DNA of 64,000 nt from an uncultured Clostridium sp. (GTDB lineage: Bacteria > Bacillota > Clostridia > Clostridiales > Clostridiaceae). Made by a program: the position numbers and the translations under genes. Shown here one piece after another: positions 1 through 8,303 of this stretch. Under the pieces are notes generated by a model. The model ran no database searches. It had not been told where the DNA came from and saw only the letters and a list, made by a program, of their open reading frames with translations. Position 1 is the first letter of the stretch. Each line of letters starts with the position of its first letter. The DNA is taken from the NCBI RefSeq assembly GCF_910588715.1, contig NZ_CAJURG010000002.1, positions 232,283 to 296,282 on the forward strand. The letters are read 5' to 3'.

Positions 1-151
1 TTGCTCCATTATATCCTCTTGGTCCTACTGGTCCTCTTGGTCCTGTTGCTCCTTGGATACCTTGTGGCCCTGTTGGTCCTACTGGTCCCATTGGCCCTGT
101 TGCTCCATTATATCCCCTTGGTCCTACTGGTCCTCTTGGTCCTGTTGCTCC
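1..151. repeat. Internal 99-bp DNA repeat in the collagen-like gene
   Basis: The 52 bases beginning at 1 recur at 100 with one mismatch. The second copy then carries an 18-base expansion coding for two extra Gly-Ala-Thr triplets. This is the usual substrate for slippage and length variation in collagen-like genes. Confidence 0.85.
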
Positions 152-487
152 TGTTGCTCCTGTTGCTCCTTGGATGCCTTGTGGCCCTGTTGGTCCCATT
201 GGCCCTGTTGCTCCTGTTGCTCCCTTACATCCTTGTGGTCCTCTTGGTCCTACTGGCCCTCTTGGTCCCATTGGCCCTGTTGGCCCCTGTGGTCCTGTTG
301 CTCCTGTTGCTCCTTTTGGTCCTCTTGGACAAAAACAAGTACATTTGCATTCTTTTACACAACCTTCACCAAAACAAGGTTCAGTATTTTCATCTATATT
401 ATTTAATACTACTGCTTCATCTTTATTTACAGTATTATTTTGATTATCCTTATCAACATTATTGCTTGAATTGCTATAGTATCTCAT
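1..487 (-). CDS. Collagen-like repeat protein (BclA-type, probably exosporium or surface), 3' end beyond window
   Basis: Read on the minus strand, the ATG at 487 has a strong GGGAGG site 7 bases upstream and opens a protein whose first 50 or so residues are polar, rich in Asn and Asp, and end in a cysteine cluster (motifs CFGEGC, CKCTCFC). From about residue 55 to the window edge every third residue is Gly (GPRGPVGPRG, GATGPMGPVG), the hallmark of bacterial collagen-like proteins such as BclA of spore exosporia. The stop and any C-terminal trimerisation domain lie outside the window. There is no signal peptide, which fits mother-cell delivery to the spore surface better than secretion, but this is inference. 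The leucine-rich plus-strand frames here are shadows of the repeat. Confidence 0.9.
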   Translation of the reverse strand, partial: MRYYSNSSNNVDKDNQNNTVNKDEAVVLNNIDENTEPCFGEGCVKECKCTCFCPRGPKGATGATGPQGPTGPMGPRGPVGPRGPQGCKGATGATGPMGPTGPQGIQGATGATGATGPRGPVGPRGYNGATGPMGPVGPTGPQGIQGATGPRGPVGPRGYNGA

Positions 488-624
488 TTTCTCCTCCCTA
501 TTATCTCATAAAATTTATCATTTGATTTCTCTACACTTTTATCTTATGTTCATAATTTCTTATTGTTACATATTATTTAAATAAACTATATATTTATATA
601 TTAAAAAATATGTTTATTTAACAA

Positions 625-666
625 TTTAGGGCAGAAATAAAGACTAGCTAATATTCCTGCCCTAAA
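625..666 (-). terminator. Hairpin after the DHHW gene
   Basis: A perfect 10-bp stem (625-634 with 657-666) begins two bases past the stop of the DHHW gene. The T-tract after it is weak, so it may act as a pause or RNA-stabilising hairpin as well as a terminator. Confidence 0.55.
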
Positions 667-667
667 A

Positions 668-1771
668 TTAATATTTAATTCTTAATATATTATTATCAGT
701 AGATAAATTTATAAAATTATATATAATCAAAATATTTTCAAATTCATTTTCCTTTAAATAAGAACTTAATTTACTCGTAAAATATCTTAAGTCTATAACA
801 TGAATTTCTTTATAGCTCTGAGTTAAAAATGGAATTAATGAATTTCCAAATGAATCTTTAATAACCAATATCTTATTATTTTCTTTAATATTATTATTCT
901 TAATTATAGTTAATGGATTATTTCCATATAAAAATAGTGAATATTTATCCTTTAAATCTTCCTTAGAATAATCATAGATGGAGTCATAAACTTTATCTCC
1001 CACTATTTCCATTGTTAAATTTTCAAAATTATAATAAGTCATAATATCAGGTTTAATATTAAATGGCTTTGCTTTTGAAAAATATGTTCCATAAAAATTA
1101 GGCAACTCAACTTTTTGAAAATCATCAAACTTAACTTTTTCTTTATTAATAGAATCCATGAAACTACAATAAGCCAAATAAGCGCCATATGTAGTCCAAT
1201 GATGATCAGTTTTATAATATATATATTTATTTTTATTAACTATTAATTCTTCCATTAAGTCTACATTATTACTAAACTTTAAAAAATCATATATTTGATT
1301 AATTATTTCTTCTTGCATAATTATAGGTGAATTTTTAGGTAAATTTTCCTTATATATTTCATAAGAATTAGGTACAATCATTAATGAAACTTTATCATAA
1401 TATCTTTGTGAAAAAATATTTATAGCTTCAACATTCTTTTTTAGCTTCTCTTTATCTAATGAATCAAACTTTTCAAATAATTCTCCATTCTTTCCATATA
1501 TTATTCCATTGTTTTCTATTTTACCTAAAACATGTTCACTCATTGATTTTATACTTATCCATTTATCCCTTAATGGAAATTGGTCATTTATATATTTTTC
1601 ATAATCACTTTGAAAACTTCCATCAAGAAAGCTTTTTAATGAAAACTTCACACTTGTTTTTAAATTTCTATTTTCTAACTCTGAAAACTTTTTGTCATCT
1701 TTAATTAAACTCATTATTGTAAATACAATAATTATTATAACAAAAGAAAATATTAAATAATTTTTCTTCAT
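668..1771 (-). CDS. DHHW/AlgX-like SGNH-fold protein, polysaccharide O-acetylation partner
   Basis: This 367-residue protein has one N-terminal membrane segment (residues 5-22), so the rest should lie outside the cell. It contains the diagnostic KTDHHW motif at 187-192 followed by TTYGAYLA, and near the C-terminus a KDSFGNS segment that fits the serine of an SGNH-type esterase or acetyltransferase. DHHW proteins usually accompany MBOAT acyltransferases and move acetyl groups onto an extracellular glycan. Here it follows the MBOAT gene by 52 bases in the same direction, which supports that role. The glycan substrate cannot be told from the sequence. Confidence 0.85.
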   Translation of the reverse strand: MKKNYLIFSFVIIIIVFTIMSLIKDDKKFSELENRNLKTSVKFSLKSFLDGSFQSDYEKYINDQFPLRDKWISIKSMSEHVLGKIENNGIIYGKNGELFEKFDSLDKEKLKKNVEAINIFSQRYYDKVSLMIVPNSYEIYKENLPKNSPIIMQEEIINQIYDFLKFSNNVDLMEELIVNKNKYIYYKTDHHWTTYGAYLAYCSFMDSINKEKVKFDDFQKVELPNFYGTYFSKAKPFNIKPDIMTYYNFENLTMEIVGDKVYDSIYDYSKEDLKDKYSLFLYGNNPLTIIKNNNIKENNKILVIKDSFGNSLIPFLTQSYKEIHVIDLRYFTSKLSSYLKENEFENILIIYNFINLSTDNNILRIKY

Positions 1772-1823
1772 AAGATACTCCTAAGGTTAACTACTATACA
1801 TATATAAATAATTAATAATAAAA

Positions 1824-3200
1824 CTAAAATCTAAAATATAAAAATGGATTATATGTGGCATCAACTAAATAAGCTATACTTATTAAAAATATAGTAATTA
1901 AAATAACTGTATTTAAAATATCACTTTTAACAAATTTATTATATATATTTTTTACTATAGGAGTTGAAAAAACTATTGCAATTATAAAAGTAATACCATA
2001 ATTTCTTAAATAATATATCCAATGATTATTCTTACTTATAGTAAACATTTCTTTTAATAATACTTTTAGCTCTCCTAAATCTACTACTGCAAATATTGCC
2101 CAACCAAGTAATATAAAAAATATTGAATATAAATGAGATAATATATTGCTTTTTTTTAACACCCTTAATAAAAATGCCTTTTCCATACTAATTAAAACAA
2201 AGAAATATAAACCCCATAATATAAAGTTATAACTAGCTCCATGCCAAATTCCAGTCAAAAACCATACTATAAAAAGATTTACATATAACCTCAATTTTCC
2301 TACCCTATTTCCTCCAAGTGGTATATATACATATTCTTTAAACCAAGCTCCTAATGTAATATGCCACCTTCTCCAAAACTCACTTATATTTTTTGATATA
2401 TATGGATAATTAAAATTTTTAGGAAAATTAAATCCTAACATCTTTCCAAGACCTATAGCCATTAATGAATATCCACTAAAATCAAAATATATTTGAAGTG
2501 CAAATGATAAAACAGATAACCATGCTATTATGCTTCCTATATTACTAAAACCTTTCCTCTCAATTTCTGTCCAAAATGCCCCTATATTATTAGCTATTAA
2601 TACTTTGCCCCCTAAACCTAATATAAATAATTCTATTCCATCTTGAATTTGTTTTATATCAACTTTTCTTTCTTTTAATTCAATATTTATATCTGTATAT
2701 TTAACTATCGGTCCAGCAATAAGTTGTGGAAATAAACATACAAATGCACCAAAATTAATAATATTTTTTTCAGCTTTAACTTTTCCCCAAAAAACATCTA
2801 TTGTATATGACATAGTTTGAAATGTATAAAAGCTAATACCTAATGGTAATGTTATTTTTACATACTTTAAAGATAATCCAAAAATATTATTTATATTCTC
2901 TATAAAAAAGTTAAAGTATTTAAAGAAAAATAACATTCCTAAATTAAATATTATATATATAAATAAAAGTATTATTCTCCTTTTTTTATTATTTTTATTC
3001 TTATCTATTCCTCTACTAACAAAGTAATCAACAAATATTGATGCTAACATTATTAAAAAGTACTTAGGTTCACCCCAAGAATAGAATATTAAACTTATTA
3101 TCAGTAATGTTAAATTCTTAAATTTATTTGGAGTTAAAAAATATAATATCATTGCTATAGGTAAAAACCTGAATATAAATAAAATACTACTAAAAACCAT
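1824..3200 (-). CDS. MBOAT family O-acyltransferase (AlgI/PatB-like)
   Basis: This 458-residue polytopic membrane protein has about ten hydrophobic segments and the two signature regions of AlgI/DltB-type MBOAT enzymes: FWRRWHITLGAW in the middle and FLTGIWHGASYNF with the presumed catalytic histidine toward the C-terminus. Such proteins pass acetyl groups from a cytoplasmic donor across the membrane for addition to alginate-like exopolysaccharide, peptidoglycan or other glycans. The downstream DHHW gene is the likely extracellular partner. No biosynthesis genes for a specific polysaccharide adjoin, so the acceptor is unknown. The ribosome site (GAGAG) is weak. Confidence 0.92.
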   Translation of the reverse strand: MVFSSILFIFRFLPIAMILYFLTPNKFKNLTLLIISLIFYSWGEPKYFLIMLASIFVDYFVSRGIDKNKNNKKRRIILLFIYIIFNLGMLFFFKYFNFFIENINNIFGLSLKYVKITLPLGISFYTFQTMSYTIDVFWGKVKAEKNIINFGAFVCLFPQLIAGPIVKYTDINIELKERKVDIKQIQDGIELFILGLGGKVLIANNIGAFWTEIERKGFSNIGSIIAWLSVLSFALQIYFDFSGYSLMAIGLGKMLGFNFPKNFNYPYISKNISEFWRRWHITLGAWFKEYVYIPLGGNRVGKLRLYVNLFIVWFLTGIWHGASYNFILWGLYFFVLISMEKAFLLRVLKKSNILSHLYSIFFILLGWAIFAVVDLGELKVLLKEMFTISKNNHWIYYLRNYGITFIIAIVFSTPIVKNIYNKFVKSDILNTVILITIFLISIAYLVDATYNPFLYFRF

Positions 3201-3520
3201 TTTTTCTCTCTTTCTTATATTAAAAATAAAATATTATAATAAAGTTTAAATACATTACTTAATATTTTTCTCTCATTGATTATACTATATTCTATATTAA
3301 TTCTTTATTATAATAGTTTCTATATCTTCATTTCTTAATTTTAAATAAACCTAACTATAAATTTATATTCTAAAAAAACAAATTATTTATAAAAGTATTT
3401 TTTAAACTCTTAAAAAAATTTTGTACAATTATATTATTAAAAAAGCAATCAAATTCTTAATAAGAATTTCCTATTAAAAATTCTCTTAAAAATTTAATTG
3501 CTTTTATAATACAAATTAAT
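3201..3520. other. Gene-free AT-rich stretch
   Basis: It contains the terminator of the glycosyltransferase gene (about 3438-3505) and presumably the promoter of the MBOAT/DHHW pair. No ORF with a ribosome site was seen. Confidence 0.5.
3438..3505 (-). terminator. Terminator of the GT2 glycosyltransferase gene
   Basis: An imperfect long hairpin built on AAAAGCAAT and ATTGCTTTT arms ends in a T-rich run on the minus strand, just past the stop at 3521. Confidence 0.6.
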
Positions 3521-4666
3521 TTATAAATATTTAGTATAATCACTTAATTTTAAAGGATACTCTAATTTTGGAATATCCATATTTAATGTGCTAAAATAAT
3601 TTTCAAACATCTTTCTATTATATAAAATCTTTTCCTCTTCGCCATTAAATGTTGAGGCTAACTCATTAAAGAAATATGAACATTCTATCTTACCCAAATT
3701 ATAATAACAAATACATAATTGCAAGCTTGGTATCCATGTGTAATAATCACTGTTTGAAATATACATATTATATTTATCAGGTTTAGAGTCTAATGCTACT
3801 CTATACCAAAAGGCTGCTTGTTTAAAATTATCTTTTTCTAGATAATAGTTCCCTAATGCACAAGCAATTTCAGCTGTTGGAACATCTAACTTAAAAGAAT
3901 CAAATGCAATGTCTGGTATCTTCTCTTTATCATCTATTATATATAAAGCACTTATAATCTTTAAATATGCTCCCTTTACATCTTCTATCCACCCCTCATT
4001 TGTATTAATAAACTTTTTATATTGGTTTATTGCTTCATCATAATATTTATTATCAAACAATTCATTAGCATAGTAATACATATCTCTTGGAGTAAATTTT
4101 TTATTGTTTTTTTCCATATCCTTAAATATTTGAAGATTTCTATCTGTATATTCCTTAATTTTACCATGTTCAATAGCAAAATTTCCTTCAAGCCCTTTTC
4201 CATAAACATCTAAATACTCATGAACATTTCCCACCCAAAGAAATCCACATTTCCTTTTAACTATCCTATTTCTTCTTAAAGATGTGGTTACCTTTCCTTC
4301 ATTATTTCTAGCTAATATATATTCTGCACTTATATAATCATAACTAATATCCATATTTTCTAAAAGAAGTTTTATTTTATTAATATCCTCTTCGTTAATA
4401 AAATCATCACCATCTAACCACATTATATAATCACTAGTTGCTTTACTAAAGGCAAAATTTCTTGCAGCTGAAAAATCATTTATCCATTTAAAATCATATA
4501 TTTTGCTATTAAAGCTTTTTGCAATTTCTTTTGTTTTATCTTTAGAACCTGTATCTACTATTATAATTTCATTTATAAATGATTTTACTGAATCTAAACA
4601 CCTCTTAAGAGTTTTTTCTTCATCTCTTACAATCATACATAAACTTAAAGAAATCTTTTTCTTCAT
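3521..4666 (-). CDS. Family 2 glycosyltransferase with C-terminal TPR-like region (SunS-like)
   Basis: This 381-residue soluble protein begins with a GT-A fold typical of GT2: SLCMIVRDEE near the N-terminus, IIVDTGSKDKT, and MWLDGDDF as the metal-binding DxD-like motif around residue 83. The second half has repeated helical segments (KYYDEAINQYKKF, KDNFKQAAFWYRVALDSKP) like tetratricopeptide repeats. This layout is common in firmicute glycosyltransferases that modify proteins or peptides, including SunS-type S-glycosyltransferases. No precursor peptide was recognised nearby, so the acceptor is unknown. The ATG has a good AAAGGAG site. Confidence 0.85.
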   Translation of the reverse strand: MKKKISLSLCMIVRDEEKTLKRCLDSVKSFINEIIIVDTGSKDKTKEIAKSFNSKIYDFKWINDFSAARNFAFSKATSDYIMWLDGDDFINEEDINKIKLLLENMDISYDYISAEYILARNNEGKVTTSLRRNRIVKRKCGFLWVGNVHEYLDVYGKGLEGNFAIEHGKIKEYTDRNLQIFKDMEKNNKKFTPRDMYYYANELFDNKYYDEAINQYKKFINTNEGWIEDVKGAYLKIISALYIIDDKEKIPDIAFDSFKLDVPTAEIACALGNYYLEKDNFKQAAFWYRVALDSKPDKYNMYISNSDYYTWIPSLQLCICYYNLGKIECSYFFNELASTFNGEEEKILYNRKMFENYFSTLNMDIPKLEYPLKLSDYTKYL

Positions 4667-4692
4667 TTATCTCCTTTGTTTTAAATAAAAAT

Positions 4693-4738
4693 TAATGCAC
4701 ATATTATAATAAGTAATCCTATTAAAACATGTGCATTA
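4693..4738 (-). terminator. Terminator of the Lit-like gene
   Basis: A perfect 10-bp stem (TAATGCACAT with ATGTGCATTA) is followed by ATTTTTATTT on the minus strand, 22 bases past the stop. Confidence 0.8.
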
Positions 4739-4759
4739 CAATATCATATTTAATTATAA

Positions 4760-5455
4760 CTAAAAACTTTTCTCTAATAAGGAAAACTCTTTATTAGAAA
4801 TTTTTTTATTTAAAAGCTTAATAATTATACTAAATACTATAATTACTCCTAATATTATAGCTCCATAAATCATAAATAGCTCTTCAGGTAATGCATTTAT
4901 TATAGGATCAATCCTTTCATCAAATATCCAATAATCATTTTTAAAAAATATTTTATGAAATATTATAAACGCCTTTGAAAAATCGATTATATAGGCTGAC
5001 ACTAATATTATGAAAAATAAAATTAAAATATTTGATCCTAAATTAAGATTTTTTATAATTTTTCTACCAAAATATTCATTACCTCTATTCTTGCAAATAA
5101 TAATATAAATTAAGTTTAGAACTATAAAAGTTAAAGCAATAATAATTAATGAAATAAATATTTTTTTAACCTCATAAAAATGCATCTCCCCATAAGGGCT
5201 CATATTAAAATTTTCAAATTTTAATGATTTTATAAATGGATTTTGAAGGTAATTTATTAACCCATTATAATCATTTATTAAACTTTCTTTTGAAACTCCT
5301 GTAATATTAACTAAATCATATTTATTTATAATAAATTTATATAAAAACTTAAAATTCAATACCACTATTGTAGAAATCGATATAATCGATATGGCAGTAA
5401 ATATACCAATTAATATTTTTAAAGCACTTAAATATACCCTTTTCTCTTTAACCAT
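4760..5455 (-). CDS. TIGR01906/DUF1461 integral membrane protein, Lit-like lipoprotein transacylase family
   Basis: This 231-residue protein has four clear membrane segments: one at the N-terminus, one after the first extracellular loop and two in the C-terminal half. The loop carries NFNMSPYGEMHFYEVKKIF, which resembles the conserved HxxDVK-type region of TIGR01906/DUF1461 proteins. Members of this family include Lit, which shifts an acyl chain within lipoproteins to give the lyso form. The assignment rests on memory of the family pattern. Function within the family is less certain, because not every homologue has been tested. The gene stands alone with its own terminator. Confidence 0.65.
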   Translation of the reverse strand: MVKEKRVYLSALKILIGIFTAISIISISTIVVLNFKFLYKFIINKYDLVNITGVSKESLINDYNGLINYLQNPFIKSLKFENFNMSPYGEMHFYEVKKIFISLIIIALTFIVLNLIYIIICKNRGNEYFGRKIIKNLNLGSNILILFFIILVSAYIIDFSKAFIIFHKIFFKNDYWIFDERIDPIINALPEELFMIYGAIILGVIIVFSIIIKLLNKKISNKEFSLLEKSF

Positions 5456-5512
5456 TTTTAATATCTCCTTTAATTATTAATTAATTTTAGCATATTTATG
5501 GCAATAAAAATA

Positions 5513-5578
5513 CTGATTCAAAATAATATTAAAAAATTTAGGCTATACTAAAAACTTTTAAATATTATTTTGAATCAG
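5513..5578 (-). terminator. Very strong terminator hairpin
   Basis: A perfect 18-bp stem (5513-5530 with 5561-5578) follows the 50-residue ORF and ends in TATTTTTATT on the minus strand. Confidence 0.85.
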
Positions 5579-5608
5579 CTTTATTTAATTAATATTTTAT
5601 TTACTTAA

Positions 5609-5761
5609 TTATAACAATTCATCCTCTTCTGAATAACTTGTAAATACTCTTGCAGGATCAATTCCTAATTCTTCGCAAGCTTCATTTAAATTGCATCCTG
5701 TTTCATCCATATATTTTGCTACATAAGCATTAACATCAATTTGTGAATAAATATTTTCCAT
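5609..5761 (-). CDS. Small 50-residue acidic protein, unknown function
   Basis: The ATG at 5761 follows a GGGAGG site with good spacing and opens a 50-codon frame ending at TAA 5609. The product begins MENIYSQIDVNAYVAKYMDE and ends in an acidic tail (SYSEEDELL). It contains two cysteines (GCNLNEACEELGI) and reads as two short helices. The dedicated terminator 31 bases downstream, with a perfect 18-bp stem, argues for a real single-gene transcript. I do not recognise the family; the helical CNLNEACEELGI segment is slightly reminiscent of small DNA- or protein-binding helix pairs, but this is not enough for a function. Confidence 0.7.
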   Translation of the reverse strand: MENIYSQIDVNAYVAKYMDETGCNLNEACEELGIDPARVFTSYSEEDELL

Positions 5762-5957
5762 TTTTCATTCCTCCCTAATCTTTCGGATTAATAAGTATTA
5801 ATTTATATTTATTATATATTTTTATTAGTGAAAATATTCCTCCCTTTATCCTTCCCCCTTAAAAATTAGTACATTTTCATAAAATTTTTAATAATTATAC
5901 GCCTTTTAAAATATATTTTCAATTAATATTATCCATTAAAATAATATTAATTTATGT

Positions 5958-5963
5958 TATAAT
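5958..5963 (+). promoter_or_regulatory. Possible -10 box (TATAAT) for the AI-2E family gene
   Basis: A perfect TATAAT lies 45 bases before the TTG start at 6009. The -35 region is not convincing. Confidence 0.4.
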
Positions 5964-6008
5964 ATAGCTTATTATTAAACTTATTTTAATATTAGGACGG
6001 TGAATTAA

Positions 6009-7193
6009 TTGAAAATACATTTTGATAAAAATTTATTAAAATACTCACTTTATATTACTATAACAACTATTGTTATTTATTTAGCCTTAACTATTTTGTC
6101 TAATTTAGGTGAAATTTTCACTACTACTCTTAATATAATAGGTGCTGGACTACACTTAATTAAACCACTTCTCATTGCAATAGTTATTGCTTATTTACTT
6201 TATCCTATAACAAAATTTATAGAAAACTTTCTTAGAACAAATACCCTATACAAAATAAAAAATAAATCTACTAGAAGAATAATAGCTATTGTGCTTACTT
6301 ATCTTTTAATAATCGGAATTGTACTGTCATTACTTTGGGGTATTTATTTTATGATTGGTGGTCAATTATCAAAAAATACAACAATAACAAATATAATATC
6401 GGATATATCCTCATACTTGAACACTAATTCATTTTCTACTGCAAGCATAGAAAATACATTAAAAAATCTTAATATACCTTTTATTGATACTTTAAAACCA
6501 TATATAATTCAAATAGTTGATGCTCTCCAAAAATATATTATAGTTAATCTTGGTTCAATGACTTCTAACATTATGTCTATAGGAAGTAGCATTGCCTCAT
6601 TTTTTATTGCAATTATAATAAGTATTTATATTCTTAAAGATTCTGAATACTTTATAAAACTATGGAAAAGATTATATTATTTAGTTTTTAGGAAAAGCCA
6701 TACAGGAAATAAAATTGAAGAAACCTTTAGACTTGTACATGATGTATTTTCAAAATTTATTCACGGTCAATTATTAGAAGCGTTTTTTGTAGGTACACTA
6801 TCAGCAATAGCCCTATCTTTAGTTCGTATAGATTATGCCATTATAATAGGACTTATTTCAGGAATTTGTAATATGATTCCTTATGTAGGCCCTTTAGTTG
6901 GTACAATTTTAGCTGCAATTATGGGATTATTAAGTGGTAATCCTATTAAAGTTATTTATGCTATTATTGCCATGATTGTTGTTCAACAAATTGATAACAA
7001 TTTATTAGCACCTAAGATTGTTGGAAATAGTGTTGGACTTCATCCTGTTTTTACAATGATGGCTATTATAATAGGTGGTAATGTAGGTGGATTACTTGGA
7101 ATGTTAATTGCAGTTCCATTAGCTGCATCTATTAAAGTTTTATTTAATAAATGGTATGAAGAATATACAAATTCAAATCTTAAAGAAAATTAA
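6009..7193 (+). CDS. AI-2E family transporter (PF01594-type permease)
   Basis: The start is TTG with an AGGACGGTGA ribosome site. The 394-residue product has about eight membrane helices and the family's conserved C-terminal half: FIHGQLLEAFFVGTLSAIALSL, GLISGICNMIPYVGPLVGTI and a final GLLGMLIAVPLAASIKVL. Members include TqsA and other exporters or antiporters of small solutes; the substrate cannot be predicted from sequence, and 'AI-2' is only the family label. It is a single-gene unit with its own promoter-like -10 box and a clear terminator. Confidence 0.92.
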   Translation: MKIHFDKNLLKYSLYITITTIVIYLALTILSNLGEIFTTTLNIIGAGLHLIKPLLIAIVIAYLLYPITKFIENFLRTNTLYKIKNKSTRRIIAIVLTYLLIIGIVLSLLWGIYFMIGGQLSKNTTITNIISDISSYLNTNSFSTASIENTLKNLNIPFIDTLKPYIIQIVDALQKYIIVNLGSMTSNIMSIGSSIASFFIAIIISIYILKDSEYFIKLWKRLYYLVFRKSHTGNKIEETFRLVHDVFSKFIHGQLLEAFFVGTLSAIALSLVRIDYAIIIGLISGICNMIPYVGPLVGTILAAIMGLLSGNPIKVIYAIIAMIVVQQIDNNLLAPKIVGNSVGLHPVFTMMAIIIGGNVGGLLGMLIAVPLAASIKVLFNKWYEEYTNSNLKEN

Positions 7194-7209
7194 ATACTTA
7201 TTATAAAAT

Positions 7210-7238
7210 AAAAAAGTCTGATTTCAGACTTTTTTTAT
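7210..7238 (+). terminator. Terminator of the AI-2E family gene
   Basis: The stem AAAAAGTCTGA with TCAGACTTTTT has a two-base loop and runs into a T-tract. Confidence 0.9.
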
Positions 7239-7253
7239 TTTACCTAACAAAAA

Positions 7254-7502
7254 TTATAATGCACAACTTAAAATCATTGTGGCTATTCCACCTATAATAA
7301 CTGTTTGTCCCATTTTTATATTGTCAATATGCATAATTGAATATAAAAATCCACCAATAACTGAAAATATACCAGCACATAAAGTTACATCAAAATAATC
7401 ATTTAAATGACTTTTAGAAAGCAAAACACTAACTAACATTACAACTAAAGTAATTACTATCCCATACTTCTCTTTGCTCAACTTCTCTCTACGTGTACTC
7501 AT
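7254..7502 (-). CDS. Small hypothetical membrane protein (82 aa)
   Basis: The product has a basic N-terminus (MSTRREKLSKEKYG) and three hydrophobic segments at roughly 14-30, 40-56 and 63-81, the last two joined by a short loop. The ATG has a GGAGATGGG ribosome site. I do not recognise a family. The structured element at 7621-7701 may lie in its leader, since both read on the minus strand and the interval has no other gene. Confidence 0.7.
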   Translation of the reverse strand: MSTRREKLSKEKYGIVITLVVMLVSVLLSKSHLNDYFDVTLCAGIFSVIGGFLYSIMHIDNIKMGQTVIIGGIATMILSCAL

Positions 7503-7620
7503 TTTCCCATCTCCTTTATTATTTATCCCTATTTTATTTAACTTATATAAACATATTTCTTAATTTTAAATTTAAATATTAAGAAATCATTATATATAAT
7601 ATTAGTTAGCATATAAAATT

Positions 7621-7701
7621 AGCTTCTTTTTATTCTCCCTAAATAAAAAAGAAGCAGAGTGCTATAATGATTAGCTCTCAGCCAACTACCACAACCAGTT
7701 G
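7621..7701 (-). promoter_or_regulatory. Candidate structured leader RNA or small RNA with three consecutive hairpins
   Basis: Read on the minus strand the order is: a CAACT/AGTTG stem (7683-7687 with 7697-7701) with a nine-base GGTTGTGGT loop; a stem with GAG/CTC and GCTA/TAGC helices separated by a symmetric A-A mismatch and a seven-base loop (7656-7680); then a long stem GCTTC plus T-run with A-run plus GAAGC (7622-7655) whose loop exposes AGGGAG. It lies between a terminator and the 82-residue membrane protein gene. I could not match it to a known riboswitch class, and the strand is inferred from context. Confidence 0.4.
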
Positions 7702-7768
7702 AAATTTAATACTATTTTACCATAATTAACCATATATTTCTACTATAATTATTATTTTTACAAAAAAT

Positions 7769-7795
7769 AAAAATCTCATTTTATATGAGATTTTT
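7769..7795 (-). terminator. Terminator of the small zinc-ribbon gene
   Basis: The arms AAAAATCTCAT and ATGAGATTTTT pair perfectly, with T-runs on either strand. Placement suggests it serves the gene ending at 7816. Confidence 0.8.
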
Positions 7796-7815
7796 ATTTA
7801 ATATATTTAATACAT

Positions 7816-7965
7816 TTAATCTATTTTTTTAGTTAACGTTTTTTCTCCATCACATTTCCATGTAATCTTTTCTTTGCAACTATCACAAGTTATAATTCCA
7901 ATTGCTTTGCAACCTGGTTCCTCAAAAATTTTCTCTTTACACTTTGGACATATAACATTATTCAT
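7816..7965 (-). CDS. Small zinc-ribbon protein (49 aa)
   Basis: The 49-residue product begins MNNVICPKCKEKIFEE and carries three CxxC-like pairs or single cysteines: CPKC near the N-terminus, CDSC at about 27-30 and a final WKC. This fits a zinc ribbon. An in-frame ATG 15 bases upstream (7980) directly abuts GAGGAG, which is too close for it, so the internal ATG at 7965 is preferred, although its own spacing is long. A terminator follows 20 bases past the stop. Function is unknown; similar tiny ribbons are often transcription- or translation-associated. Confidence 0.65.
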   Translation of the reverse strand: MNNVICPKCKEKIFEEPGCKAIGIITCDSCKEKITWKCDGEKTLTKKID

Positions 7966-8303
7966 AATTAGTCTTTCCATCTCCTCTTAATAATAAAATA
8001 TATATATTTTATTATTGGCAATTTAAATATACTTATTCAATATTATTGGATAAATTTTCAAATTATTCTTTTCTTAATATAATTTTATGTTTATTAAGTT
8101 TATTTAATTGTATGATATAATATATAAATAAATATATATTATTCAAAAATTTGTTATTTTATTATAATTTAACTAATAAATATATTGACATATTTATCAA
8201 ATTTATAATAAAATCACTATAAGAACTTTACGAATATTATTATTTTTATAAAATCAATTATTCGACTATAAGCGAAAGGATGTGAATTTATTTCGTAAAT
8301 AAT
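7966..8303. other. Intergenic and leader region before glutamine synthetase
   Basis: The left part is plain AT-rich DNA. The right part holds the promoter (8185-8214) and the folded leader (8227-8317). Confidence 0.5.
8185..8214 (+). promoter_or_regulatory. SigA-type promoter of the glutamine synthetase gene
   Basis: TTGACA at 8185-8190 and TAAAAT at 8209-8214 are separated by 18 bases. Transcription would begin near 8220 and give a leader of about 80 bases. Confidence 0.65.

Larger units (their letters stand above)
7503..7815. other. Gene-free stretch with structured element
   Basis: It holds the three-hairpin element (7621-7701) and the terminator at 7769-7795. No ORF with a ribosome site was seen. 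Confidence 0.5.

Noticed and set aside
1..330. Repetitive DNA that could resemble a CRISPR array
   Set aside because: The repeats are in-frame coding triplets without unique spacers of constant length.
1..525. Long plus-strand frames rich in Leu, Trp or Pro
   Set aside because: They are the complement of the Gly-X-Y repeat on the minus strand, where an ATG with a strong ribosome site and a collagen pattern is found.
7672..7690. CTGAGA motif on the minus strand resembling part of a TPP riboswitch
   Set aside because: The other conserved TPP elements (GGGGTGC, ACCTGAT) are absent and the fold differs.
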